Origin: Rhizophagus irregularis
Lineage: Eukaryota; Glomeromycota; Glomeromycetes; Glomerales; Glomeraceae
Direction: 5' to 3'
Length of the DNA: 64,000 nucleotides
Assembly (NCBI RefSeq): GCF_026210795.1
Contig: NC_089439.1
Location: forward strand, 4,402,001 to 4,466,000
The translations under genes and the position numbers were made by a program. Below the pieces are notes generated by a model. That model ran no database searches and was not told where the DNA came from. It saw only the letters and a program-made list of their open reading frames with translations. Positions 21,105 to 33,045 of this stretch are shown here, piece by piece; within the stretch, counting starts at the first letter, position 1, and every line of letters begins with the position of its first letter.

Positions 21105-22589
21105 TTAATCTTCCCATTCAATTTCTTCATATTTTTCAATATACCAAAAACTATTATCCATACAATATTTGATAATTCCTTCTATTTCATATTTTTTAAG
21201 TGAATCAGAAGTACTTCTCCAAGTTATCAAAGGATATAAATGCAGAAATTTTCTACCTCTCCAATTAATAAAAAATAGATCTAAAGTTTTTAAGGAGAAA
21301 ATTCTTAAATCGATTTGGATTTTATATAAACTAGTTGGTGCTAAACTAACCAATATATAAAAGAACTTTTCACTCATAAACCTTACATTCTCTGCCATTT
21401 TTATTAGTAATTCTATTCCTTCTAATCGCTGACAACTAATTAAAAGCCTTTTCAGTTCATCTAGATTCTGATTATTTATGAACAATGAAACATATTCAAT
21501 ATTCGGACAATAGTTAATTATTGCTCGTATATATATTATTGTATTGTTAAAATCACTGCTTTCAATTTTAACCTTCCAAAGATTCCCATTAGTATTCTCA
21601 ATAATCTTCGTAGCTATAGAAAGTGAGATACTAGTTAATTCAAGTACTTGAAGATTAGGAAAAGATGCCATTTCTAATTGCTTCTCAAATAATCTTTGTT
21701 CAACGCCAAGATCATTAATCAATTTCAAAGTTTCTAAATTTATTAATTGTGGAAAAAGACAAAAGGGAAAAGATCTATCAATCCATAACATAAAATAAAG
21801 AATTGAATCAGCATGTTTCACCAAAGCTTGAAAGATTCTTTTGTGTTTGTTCTCTCCACTCACTTGTTCCTTTTTACTTTCATTTTTATCTTTAAATCCA
21901 TAATCATTATCATCAACATAAACGCATAAATATTTAATTCGGGTTTGCATTTCAATTAAATGTGCAATCCCAGAATTGCTTTCAAATAACATTAGAGAAA
22001 TTTTTTCTATTGATCTGCATATCTGTGCCAATCCATAATAAAATGATAATTCACTACATGACATACATTGTAATTCTTTGAGTTTTGAGAGACTAACATT
22101 TGCTCCTGGGAATGTATATATTGGATATTCGCTGACCATAGTACTCAAACGCTTTATAGCATAACATTTACTGATAAAAAGTTTAATAATTTCTTGATTT
22201 AAAATTGCATATTGAGAATCGGTTAAATTATGCGATTCATGAAAATATTTACCATAGCAAATATATTGACAATATTTGATATAATCAAATAAAAGTTTTT
22301 GTCGTTGTTCTGGAATAATATTGATGCCCTTGCTTATTAAATGATTTCTTGATGATTCTGGTAAATGAAAAAGAATAATTCTCTCAAATAATGTTCCTCT
22401 TTTTAATCTTTCTTCAATATCTCTTGAACGTAAATATTTATACGGATCTCTCCATAAGATTGAGACTACCAGTTCACACAAAAGTTTATTAACGGATAAG
22501 CAAGAATATAGTGATTTTCTATCATTTATTAGTTCTTGTAAAATTAAGAAAAAAATATCATCGTTAAGTTTTGACATTTTTACAGTCAT
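21105..22589 (-). CDS. F-box/LRR-like protein
   Basis: A single-exon frame of 494 residues. The start is an F-box: residues about 5-50 read SKLNDDIFFLILQELI, then a SLYSCLSVNKLLCELVVSIL stretch ending LWRDPY, with the typical Leu-x2-D/L-x-IL, CLSVN and W-R-(D/N)-P marks. The rest is Leu-rich with degenerate LRR-like repeats (LKELQCMSC, LETLKLIND, LQVLELTSI, IEYVSLFIN). F-box proteins act as substrate receptors of SCF ubiquitin ligases by binding Skp1; the LRR part would choose the target. This family is strongly expanded in Rhizophagus, and most members have no known substrate. An intact copy, with a decayed relative at 8588-9302. The start MTVKMSK may begin at the second Met. Confidence 0.85.
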   Translation of the reverse strand: MTVKMSKLNDDIFFLILQELINDRKSLYSCLSVNKLLCELVVSILWRDPYKYLRSRDIEERLKRGTLFERIILFHLPESSRNHLISKGINIIPEQRQKLLFDYIKYCQYICYGKYFHESHNLTDSQYAILNQEIIKLFISKCYAIKRLSTMVSEYPIYTFPGANVSLSKLKELQCMSCSELSFYYGLAQICRSIEKISLMLFESNSGIAHLIEMQTRIKYLCVYVDDNDYGFKDKNESKKEQVSGENKHKRIFQALVKHADSILYFMLWIDRSFPFCLFPQLINLETLKLINDLGVEQRLFEKQLEMASFPNLQVLELTSISLSIATKIIENTNGNLWKVKIESSDFNNTIIYIRAIINYCPNIEYVSLFINNQNLDELKRLLISCQRLEGIELLIKMAENVRFMSEKFFYILVSLAPTSLYKIQIDLRIFSLKTLDLFFINWRGRKFLHLYPLITWRSTSDSLKKYEIEGIIKYCMDNSFWYIEKYEEIEWED

Positions 22590-22736
22590 TTATTTTTTTT
22601 TATTTGAGATTTTTTTAGGAGAGTCATCACGAAGTAGAATTCTAAGTTGATCATTATTTATAGATTTAACGACACCGATCACCATTTTTGGGATGTCTAA
22701 AGTCGCGTTCGATCACGTGAAATACACGTACCTTGA

Positions 22737-24182
22737 TTGGTCACTACAAATAGCCAGGCATTACGATTGGCTTATGGTCACGTAAACGAACATGACCCCA
22801 TTTCCATATTTTTTGGTAATTTATCTAATTTATCTATTACTATAAGACGCTTTTACGGACAACCTAGAAAATTAGGACGTGATATTAACCTCCTATGTCT
22901 ATTTTTCCGAAAGGAATTCCTGACCAACATTGTTATCTTTCTTTCAACGACAATTTCATCATTGATCGAGACATCAGAAAAACTTTAAAAAAATCTTTGA
23001 ATTACCGTATATTAGAATCTCACATTTCTCATCGCTCGTTATCGATCATTAAGCGATACGCCCTCGACTATACTATAGATTGGGAATTTTCACAACTTTG
23101 GATCAAACATAATCCTTTTGATCGACCTACAAGCATACAACTTAGATTTACCAGTTGGAAAATAAAATGTTCTACACACTCACTACCCACGTTAGATATC
23201 TTATTTAGAAACTATCCTGATTTATTGAAAGGTTTTACCTCATGTTTTTTTTGTAACAACGATTTTGAAGATAACCAACATCTATGGACATGTTCTAAGA
23301 TTCTCGACATACTTCGCCCCATTTTCAAAAACTTTCACGACACCTACAAAATTATTATTGTCAACAACTCCGACCGATATTCTACTTTATACGAAGATGC
23401 TATCAAATTTGCGCTATATTTAATTGGACCGAACGTACTTTAACGAATATCACGGATAATCTACATTTACATTGCTCACTCTTAAATTTAATCCCTAAAG
23501 AGATTATTTATCCTTTCAAAGCTGTTGGTATAGGTAAATCTCGTATGAAAAAGTTATCAATCAACTTTTTATACGACCTTCACAAAGACATTTACGAAGG
23601 GAAAGAACGCTCCATTATGTGGAAAGAGACCAAAAAACGTCTTAACATCACCAAATCTTCATTCCGTGATTATTAACGTACACATCCTAACGACACTACA
23701 CGAAAACGTACGCATCACGACCGAAATCTTAATAACTCCATTATAGAACGTGGCTATCGCCACCCCTTTAATGATTCACGACGAGCGCTTGACAACTCTA
23801 TATTATGGATCTATTTAACATCGTCAAATTTTAGACATAATCTGCCTTGGCTATCATCTTTGGATGTTGATTTATCATCTATTTCTTTTTATTCTCATTA
23901 TAATTTGGATCTATTTTACTTTCTAATATATATACCCATCGGACTAGTTTTCTTTTTTTCTTTTTTTTGTAGTTTTATTATTCTCGTATGGTTTTTTAGT
24001 GCTAGTAGTAGCATAGTTTTATTACTAGTATAGTTCAGTTCGAAGGGTGAGGTTTTGCTTTTGGTGGAATGAATAATGTACTTCTACTTGTTAGATTTCC
24101 CTGTGATTTTTTTCGCATATCTTTTGTAACAGATAACATTTACTACTCTTTTAGAAATAAATAAATAAATAAATAAATAACT
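22737..24182 (+). mobile_element. 5'-truncated non-LTR retrotransposon (LINE) 3' end
   Basis: A frame at 22895-23443 encodes the C-terminal region typical of fungal non-LTR reverse-transcriptase proteins: ...PTSIQLRFTSWKIKCSTHSL... followed by the CCHC knuckle CFFCNNDFEDNQHLWTC. After a frame change near 23440 the same protein continues (TNITDNLHLHCSLLNLIPKE...MWKETKKRLNITKSSFRDY, stop at about 23674). A 3' UTR follows and ends in seven TAAA units (about 24153-24182), a usual LINE tail. No endonuclease or RT core is present, so it is a dead 5' truncation. The 5' limit is uncertain (22640-22890) and I cannot define the target duplication. Confidence 0.75.
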
Positions 24183-25700
24183 ATTACTATAATCAGACAA
24201 TCTTGTCCGACCAATTTTATATGGGGTTTTTTTTCATGAAGTTTTGCATAATTACATAATTTCAGAATAGATTTTGGGTTTCAATAACTTAAATTTTAAT
24301 TTAACCAACTTCTTATTAATAAGAATTTTTCTTATCGTATAAAGATGAATACTTAGTTGTTGATGACTCATACTTTTAAAACTATAATATCATCAGAAAT
24401 TCTCGGTTTTAACATATAAATAATAAATATTGAATAAAAGATAATCTAATATTAAAGTAAGCATTCTGAAATCCAGACACATTGCAACACATCTTTTTTC
24501 ACTAACGTACTTTTGACCGGCGCCATTCAATCTGCTTATAATTTATATGAGAGGAATATTACACTACCGATTTATTGTCACGTTAGAAATGATTTTTTTA
24601 AAAAAATAAAAAATAGTATAAACAATAATAATATATTTGAAATTCTTTTGACTAGCTAGTAATAGAAAGCAATTGAAAAATCTTGTCGATTAACGAATGT
24701 CGTCAAATAATAGGAGTCGGTAATTTCCATTTTATATATTCGCAACTTTTAATTTCATTGCTGATCGACCAAATTTATAATAAGACTCCAGATAGGATTT
24801 TTAATTTGGGCCAGCATTATATATTTGATCAGCACTACAGAGTACAGATTTATTTTGTACAACATATATCTTAGAAAAATTTTTGCGGGTTTTTCAAGAA
24901 TATACATTTCGAGGCGAAATAACGCAAAATACTAAAAAAATTAAGGTGAGAACTGTTGAAAATAATATTCTATTGCGGTCTATTTTATCAATATATCCAC
25001 TATTTTTAGATTAGTAGTACAAAGTTATGTTATCGAATATTTTTTGGTTATGTTCTTGGGCAATTAGCTGTACGCAGGGTTTTTAATAAGTATAGCACGT
25101 ATTATTGACATCTGATATTAAAAATCCTGTAAAAATACGTTTATATATTTGTTATATATTTGATTTATTAAATGTACTGTACATCCTTACCATACTGTAT
25201 ACAAGTTATAACAATACATCATGGTCTGTATAAATAATTATTTAAGCAAGCTAGCTAGGATAATGAAAAAAAATTTTTTTATGTGACCTGCTAAATTAAT
25301 AATTCAAATAATTCATAAACTGTACGCAAATAAAAACCTTACTCTACTATTATGGTGACGCATCATTGGACCCACCCCTATATATATATGAAGAAACTAA
25401 ATTGATTCATTTTCGTTAACTATTTATAACATGCGGTATATAATTTGTTAGTATTATTCATTCACGATTTCATTATAATAAAGACAAATAATCCTTTTAA
25501 TAAAATAGAATTGAAATTACTGTATGGAGTATATGCTCATCTATATATAATAATAAAATTACGGTGAATATACTAATTAAAATTTGATTTTCCGGAAATA
25601 TGAAGTTCAACCAAATGTGAATCTGGAACTACAATAAGTATGATATCATTTAAAAAAAGTTAGTAAATACATAAATAAATACAAAAGAATTAATAAATAT
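24183..25700. other. Gene-free interval
   Basis: AT-rich. A 63-codon frame at 24683-24874 lacks protein features. No repeats that I can support. Confidence 0.4.
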
Positions 25701-28246
25701 TTATATATAAAATCTACCTTCTGGATCTTCAACGGAATTTCTTGGTACAGGAAGATTATGAAAACACATAGAACGACCAGAATAAATTGCTTCAGAATGT
25801 TTTAGTATTTCAGGAAAGGATTTTTTAAACATAATGTTATCTGCATCAATAAATTCTTTAAGAATTTCTGGTTCATCAAAAGATTTTTCGAGACGGGAAT
25901 AATTATCGTTAGGAAATCTCCAATTTCTAATTGTTTTAAGTAACACTTTTGAAGAGGGCCTTTTTCCTGGATTTACATCAAGACATTGGTTTACCAAATC
26001 GATATAACATTTTGGTGTCCCTTTAGCTACTCTTGGTCTCAAACCATTGCATATTTTCAATGCAAGATTTCCATCATGCGGTACATTTCTGTAAGGTGAT
26101 TTTCCGGTTGACACTTCTGTCATTATAATTCCGAAACTATAAATATCGCTTTCTAATGTATAAGATTTACCATCTAATATTTCAGGTGCTATGTAAGGAA
26201 GAACCCCAAAAACGTTTGAACAACAAGAAGATTTTGAATTTGTTATTGATTGTGAAAGTCCTAAATCAGTTATTTTTGTACCAAAACCACCGATATAAAA
26301 TTGAAGTATGTTCCCACTATGCAAATCTCTATGTATATATTTTAATTTGTGAATATTAAAAAGATTATTTGCAATACTTATTAAGATATTTAATTTATCT
26401 TTCCATTTTAAATTTATGAAGTTGTTTTCAAGGTAATTTCTTAAATTTCCTTCATGAGCATATTCTAAGATCATAAGAAATTCATTTGTTGCGGGATCTT
26501 TAGTTATTCCATAAAATTTCGTTAAATTCGCATTGTATAATACACAATGGTGATGTATGTTAATCTAATTAAAATAAAATATTATTAATATAGCATATAT
26601 AAAGCAAAATTAATTATCAGTGTATCAAACAATCAAATACCTCATTAACGAAAGCTTCTGTCGTAAATTTTGTATCTTTAATTCTTTTTAAAGCAATAGT
26701 AATTGGAGGAGACCTCTTTTTTTCTCTATTAAGTTTAGGTTCACCATCTAGCCAAATAGCAGAATATATTTTAGCAAACCCACCTTCTGCAACAAGTTTA
26801 ATATCTTGAAATTTATCATAAGATATCCATTCTAAATTACTGTAATAAGATTGTGTCTTGATTTGCGCTTGATAAATTAGTTGGTTTATTTCAGTGTTTC
26901 CACTTGATTTTCCTTCCCTCAAAAATTTACCTGGATCACATTTCTTACACCATGCATATCCAGTATTTATTTTTTTGCAATTAGGACATACACCATAATA
27001 ATCAGCATTGTATTTTTCACATTTAGTTGGTTCAATTGCATCATAGTTATTACAACATTTTTCTTCAGGGGTGTAATGTTGTTTAAATTCACGATTTTGT
27101 AAGCAATAAGTATTATTCCGGGAGTGAAATTTACTAAATTTATTTTCTAAATCACGAAGTACATATTTCCAAATGGTACCATTCGATGTTCGATGTTTTT
27201 GAATAATAAATATTTTTTCATCTCCTAAAAAATCGGGACATACTATCAAAGAAGCATGTTAAATTACTAAATTTAGTATATGTTTACGTGAAAAAAAGAT
27301 AATTAAAGATAAGAACTACTTACAATCCATATCGAGAATTCTATTTTGCTTCGAGTACCAAACCATTTTAATTTTATCTGCAGAACGAAGTTTACCAAAT
27401 TTATTTTTCAAATCACGGATTACAGATTCCCAAATCATATACGAATTTTGGTATTTTGGAACCCGTCTAATAATAAATTTTTTTTCATCATCTCCTAAGG
27501 GATCGTGACATTCTTGATCATGATACACTTTTTTATTAAAGAATTGAAAAAAAAATATATATATATTAATTATTTTTTTCTTAAAATCAAATATAATACG
27601 TATGTATACACTTACAAGTTAGGTCAAAATTCCATGAATGCCAAAAGTCTCTGACTTTATTTATAGAATGTAGTTTGCCAAATTTCTTTTCTAAATCACG
27701 GATTATGAATTTCCAATCAATAACTTTTGATCTTTGTTGTTTTTGAGCTTGTTCAACAATAAAATTTATTTCATCATGCGTTAAAGGATCGTGACATACT
27801 AATAGAGTATAAGTATAAAAGATAAACTAAAATTAATGTAATTCTTTTTTTATTTAGAAAAGAATAAACAAAAAATAAATTAATATTAATATATAAATTC
27901 ACATACAACGCGGATTGAGATGGTTTTTCCAGCTAAAATTAAAAAAAATCATATATGTCGATGTCTTCGATAAAGAAAGAAAGAAAGAAAATAATTTATT
28001 AAAAACTTACTAATAATAAATGTGTCTGTCTGTAAATCTTGCGTATGTGCTCTGAGTTAATTTTCTAATTGACGCAAGACATTCATAAGAATTTTCATGC
28101 TCTTTCAAATATTGTTTGACAATTTCACCGTCCTATAATAAAAAATAATTTAGTATATATTTTAGCTAGAATTATTTTTTAAAATAAATAAATTAATAAA
28201 TAATGCATTTTTATACTTCTAATGTAAGAATTGCTTTCTTTGACAT
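25701..28246 (-). CDS. TKL protein kinase with N-terminal Myb/SANT-like repeats
   Basis: Seven exons join in phase: 28246-28217, 28132-28011, 27932-27907, 27798-27616, 27527-27324, 27242-26641, 26564-25701, giving 676 residues. Residues 1-58 end with RFTDRHIYYYWKNHLNP, like the third helix of a Myb repeat. Three more related units follow at about 61-115, 126-180 and 190-235, each with DPL-x-DE-x-FI, a central W, RDLE/K-x-KFGKL and usually a final W/Y. A Cys-rich knuckle (CPNCKKINTGYAWCKKC, about 274-290) leads to the kinase: Gly loop AEGGFAKIYS, Lys374, HRDLHSGN with Asp469, DLG in place of DFG at 489-491, and APE. All catalytic residues are present, so it is probably active. Myb-like units suggest DNA or chromatin binding, but that is inference from the helix-3 pattern. 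Related unit copies lie at 35.0, 35.6 and 39.0 kb. Confidence 0.85.
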
Positions 28247-29027
28247 TTTACAATATATAATCTTTAGAAGTGAAGAAGAAAAATTAAAATAATTGGATTT
28301 TCTCTACAAAAACGTAGAAAGCGCGTTTAAATATTTCATTTTAAAACAATTTTTTTGTTGGTCAAAACTTTAAATTAAAAATGGTTAATCCGAATTTTAC
28401 TCACCATTTATTATTTACCACAGGATATAACATTACACCACTTCTGCATTACACCTGTATAAACATTTGGGATCTAAACTCATGTAATATATTTCAGCTT
28501 TAAAAAATATCTGGAATATATGATTGCATCCATGTACAGTATATACGCCCTGATGTAAACATCATTCAAAGTAAGTAATTTAGTATTACATTGATTCGGA
28601 CAGGCTAAGGTTCAACACATGATCATGTGTAATATAGTTTAAAAAATTCCTATTTTGTTAAGTTCATAAGGGTTTATTTGTTTTTTTTTTCTTTTTTTTA
28701 AAAAAAAAAGAAAATGGTGAATTCAAATTGATTTTTGAATGATCAAGAAATCTCATTTATTATCAGTATTAAGAAAAATTTTGTTTCAGCCCCTGCTTAG
28801 TGTCCTTCCACAAACATTAAAATGATTTCCTTTTAAAATGATCCACATGCATACTGCAGTTTTTTTATCATACTGTACATTCTGTAGCACGACAGACTTA
28901 CACAAATTGCTAATTAAATAACGATTATTGAATGCGAGATGGATGTCTTCGGAGTTGACATTTAAAATTATTATTTCTTTCTTATTTTGCCTTATTTAAA
29001 CTGTTCAATCCGTAGTACAGTATTGGC
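28247..29027. other. Gene-free interval upstream of the Myb-kinase gene
   Basis: AT-rich. The first few hundred bases should hold the promoter of the minus-strand gene. Nothing else seen. Confidence 0.4.
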
Positions 29028-29160
29028 CAGTGATGTGCATTTGTACTTCCAATAGTATTTGTTGGAAGTTTCCAATCCTGGTTTTATTAGAAAATTATAC
29101 TTCCAATCTTTCCAAAGATGCTTCCAATAGTGCTTCCAATCTTCCAAGAGCACATCACTG
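29028..29160. mobile_element. hAT-like MITE (CAGTGATGTGC termini)
   Basis: 133 bp from CAGTGATGTGCATTTGTACT to AGAGCACATCACTG. The ends are inverted CAGTGATGTGC, and CAGNG starts are typical of hAT elements. The inside is a set of CTTCCAAT/ATTGGAAG repeats (CTTCCAATAGT occurs at least twice). An 8-bp target duplication is not clear. No coding sequence. Confidence 0.65.
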
Positions 29161-29453
29161 AACTATTGCGGAAAATAATTGGAATTTATAGAGTTTAATT
29201 ATTAATTAGAAATTTTTCTCTTTTGGAATATTGATTTTGATCACATTTATAGACTTAATTAAAGGAATTATACTCTTAATATATTAACAAATATGCGACA
29301 ACATATCTTCAATCATGTTTTTGAAGAAATTTAGATCCCTAGATGTTCGCATTTGAAATAATTTGAACATTAGTTGGGTATTACAAAAAACAATTTAAAA
29401 ATTATCGTTCTTTACCTACAAATAATAATAATAGATTAAATAATATTTGATGC

Positions 29454-30240
29454 TAGTGCTCCTACCGGGTCAAGTCGGGTCGGGTTTTGAGGAAATATTC
29501 GACCCGATCTGAATAAAAAAATATAAGACTCGTATTTATTCGGGTCTCATATTTTCGTAACCCGACCCTTGACTCGACCGAGTATAATTTAACTCATGTA
29601 ACCCGGGTTAGACCCGAACATTTAAGTAAAATGGGTACTAACTTATATTATGTGAGATTTTCTTATAATAATAACAAAATTAATTTCCTTTTATTTGAAA
29701 AAAAGGCAACTCAGTGATTAACCACTAGTAGCCACCTGAAATTTGTATCATGAATGGTTATACAAAACATGTAACACTAGCTCTTATTTTCTCCTAGACT
29801 AATTAAATAAAATAAAATTAAAAATACGAATTTTGAACCTGGTTTAATATAATAAAAGTCAAAGAATTAGGCAAAATAATTAGCAGATATTCAAATCAAA
29901 GATAAATTGGAATTCTAAAGCTATCAGAAAAATATTATTCTCAAAAGTCAAAGGTTAATTTTTTTATTTTTCTGATTAAGCTATGTTAATATTTGTTAAA
30001 ACTAATTCTTGGCTTAATTTTGGCCAAAATTATAATTTTCCCAGAATTAAAAACATCCGGGTCGATCCGGGTCAAAACCCGGGTCAAACCCGGGTCAAGG
30101 AAATTTATAACCCGACCCGGCGGGTCGGGTCATGCGGGTCATGCGGGTCACGGGTCATTAAAAATCATTAGTATCGACCCGATTTAAAAGTCGAGTCGGG
30201 TCAAATTAACCCGGGTTGACTCGTATCATTCGGAGCACTA
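29454..30240. mobile_element. Non-autonomous hAT element with GGGTC arrays
   Basis: 787 bp with TAGTGCTCC at the left end and GGAGCACTA at the right. It is flanked by a perfect 8-bp direct repeat, TTTGATGC (29446-29453 and 30241-30248). The TAGTG start and 8-bp target duplication are hallmarks of the hAT superfamily. Both subterminal zones are packed with CGGGTC/GACCCG units (about 29468-29640 and 30056-30215), including CCCGGGTCAAACCCGGGTC. There is no transposase, so movement would need one supplied in trans. The GC-rich arrays contrast strongly with the surrounding AT-rich DNA. The 62- and 64-codon frames across the array are artefacts. Confidence 0.85.
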
Positions 30241-30248
30241 TTTGATGC

Positions 30249-33045
30249 ATTAGATAGTATTAGAAATAACATTTATTTTGGTAAAAATATTATATAATTT
30301 TATACTAATCTAGCTTCATAGTGCTAATGTAGATTAATTATTATTAGCTCGTATAAATTTTATAGGGTTATGTTATAATCTTTCTACAGGGCGGGCTTAT
30401 CTAATTTTATTGGAGAATGGGAGGTAGTGGGTTAATTATAGAAATGTTTTTAGAATTTATTATATAGGTTTTAAATAGTTTCGTTTATAATTATTACCTC
30501 AACCGTTGAAGTAGATTTTTTGTCTCTTCTTCTAGTTTAGTTTATTTTTGTTATTTCTTTTTCAATTTTGATTTGTTTGATAATAATTATATGTATATTA
30601 ACTAATTACTGGTAAATAAAAAATATAAAATGATGAAAAATAATTTAAAAGTAGAATAATAATGTATTTTCATCCAATGTAACACCTTATAAAATCTTTA
30701 ATCCAATAGATTTATTATGTCTATTAAAGTAACTTCTTTAAGGTTTATTACACTGCCATTATCTCTAACCTATCTGCTATTTCTTTATAAATAAGTTCAT
30801 AAGAAAATAAAATAATATTATATGTTATTATATACTGTATCTATCTAATCTATCTAATTAAAAAAATTTTGTCATGTTTAGATTACTCTGTATAAATAAT
30901 TTGAGTTGTGTAACATTGAAAAGTGTGATATTCTTTCGTTCCGTATTTATCATATCATACTACAATAACCAATCTTTAAACTAATACATTTCCGGTTAAT
31001 TAAAATTTTAACTAGATTTTTTTTATTCTGATGGATTAATACTAACAAAAAAAAAGTATAATTTTTCTTATTAATTGCAGTCATTTCTGCTCTTTTAGTT
31101 ACCACGACTAACCATTTCTATAATAATAATTTTTTTTTATTTTTCAGTCATTTTTTTTTTGTTTTACTTTTATTGGATTTTTTTAGGGGATTTTTTTTTC
31201 AATTGGAATTTATCAAAATTTTTGGAATTTTTTTTTAACCCAAAAAATATTGTTTATTCTTTTTTGGTTTGGGTCAAGACTATAATCAGATTAGAACTAT
31301 GTTGGTGATATTGTTTCTGACTAATAAATTCGCATGAAATTTTTTTTTTGTGAGAATTTTTTTGATTTAGTGAGAACTTTTTTTTTGTTTATTGAGATTG
31401 TTTTTTTCCGACTAAAGTGAAAAATTTTTTTTTTTGATACTAACGAATTTTTTTTAGTAAGATTGTTTTTAATTATATAGATACATAACAATATTAATAA
31501 TATTGTAATTAAATCTATAATAAATTTTTTGATAAATCTATATAACTAAAAAAACTATATAATTAAAAAAAATTATTTGACGTTTGGATTAGTTTTCGCA
31601 TAAATAATATGAATTGTGTAACTTGAAATCCGTACATTCCAATCAACTAATACAATTTCAGTTAATGAAATTTTTTGCCTTAATCAGAATTGTTTTTGAT
31701 TATTAATTTTAAATTTTTCAACAGAAAAAAAATTTTTTATCCCTTTCTTCTTACGGTTTAGTTTTTTTTCAAACCGAAAAATTTGATTTTTCTCATTCTT
31801 TTCCTGTTTAAGTTTAATTTTTTTTCCCAAACTGAAAATTTTTTTTTTATTAAATAACCCTATTGTTTCGACCGATTTTTTTATATTATTTTTTTCAATC
31901 TTTTTTTTTCCATTTAACTCCGCACATGTTATCAATGTATTAACGCGTGATGCTCATATGGAATTAGGATCCTTTAATAAAAACAAGGAATAATGTATAG
32001 TAATTCTAATATTGTGGTAATATAAAGTATGTAGAGAATGTAAATATCGGAGAAATATTGTATAGGTCTTTAGGCAATACTTTGCTAGGACCCGAGCTAT
32101 ACATAGAAAGGGGTTTTGGTTATTTGCTCCAAAATCATGTAGCTCGCTTCCATTTGTGGATAATGCCGACCGGCATTACATAGTGCCGGCCCTGAAGAAA
32201 GCGTACTAGAGAGAATAGTAAATGTGTGACGACCTATAATATATATATCTCGGGATCCTACTTTGCTGTTTTCATTATTAAGAACGCCCATTTTGAAAAT
32301 GACAATAAATTAAATTTAATATTTTCTACCACTTCATTATTATTTTTATTATTATTTAAATATTAATTATTATTATAAAAATTCTTTAGGCTCGATCAAA
32401 GTGGATTGACATGATCGCTACAGGCAAATTGATATTTTTTTATTAACATTTTTATTATTAATACTGTTATTATTATTATTAAAAAAAAATACATTTAAAT
32501 TAATTATTATTAATTGGTTTGCAAATTATTTTTAGACGAAACATACAGATTGTAAGAAATCTAGCAATGCATGCATACATATATATAAAAAAATGGTTGT
32601 ATAAAATTAAAAAAAAGCAGCTGTGCACACATGTACTAAAGAAAACTTGAAATAAATCAAAAAATGTTGATTGTATTTTTAATAAAAAATCCGAGGAAAA
32701 AAAACGAAAAAACAAGCGATAAAATGAAGGAATTTGAAATAACTCGAATAATTTGTTTGCGTTCGTAATAAAAGCGAAAAAAAGAATAATAATAAACGAA
32801 AAAGTTGTTTTTATTTGTAATAAAACCCGAGAAATAACTCGAATAATTTGCTTGCGTTTGTAATTAAAACCGAAAAAAAGAATAACAATAAACGAAAAGT
32901 TATTCGTATTTGTAATAAAACCCGGGAAAAAAAATATGAAAAAACGGTGATAAAATGAAAGAAAAATTGAAATAACTCGAATAATTTGTTTGCGTTCGTA
33001 ATAAAAACCGAAAAAAAAGAATAATAAACGAAATAATATAAGTTT
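30249..33045. other. Gene-poor low-complexity interval
   Basis: Long poly-T and AT tracts at 31020-31900 yield only low-complexity frames. The segment 32700-33030 has a repeated pattern of GAAATAACTCGAATAATTTG followed by (C/T)TTGCGTT(C/T)GTAATAAAA-CCGAAAAAAAG; three diverged units start at about 32735, 32831 and 32972. No gene seen. Confidence 0.5.
32735..33035. repeat. Diverged tandem repeat, about 100-140-bp units
   Basis: Three units share AAATAACTCGAATAATTTG and GTAATAAAAACCGAAAAAAA and end in AATAATAAACGAAA. They lie directly downstream of the 33046-34650 kinase gene and could be part of its 3' flank. Confidence 0.55.

Noticed and set aside
29983-30187. Two overlapping frames rich in Gly/Arg/Pro/Val
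   Set aside because: Artefacts of the GGGTC array in the hAT element.
31684-31935. Lys/Asn/Phe-rich 83-codon frame
   Set aside because: Poly-T/poly-A low-complexity DNA with no motif.
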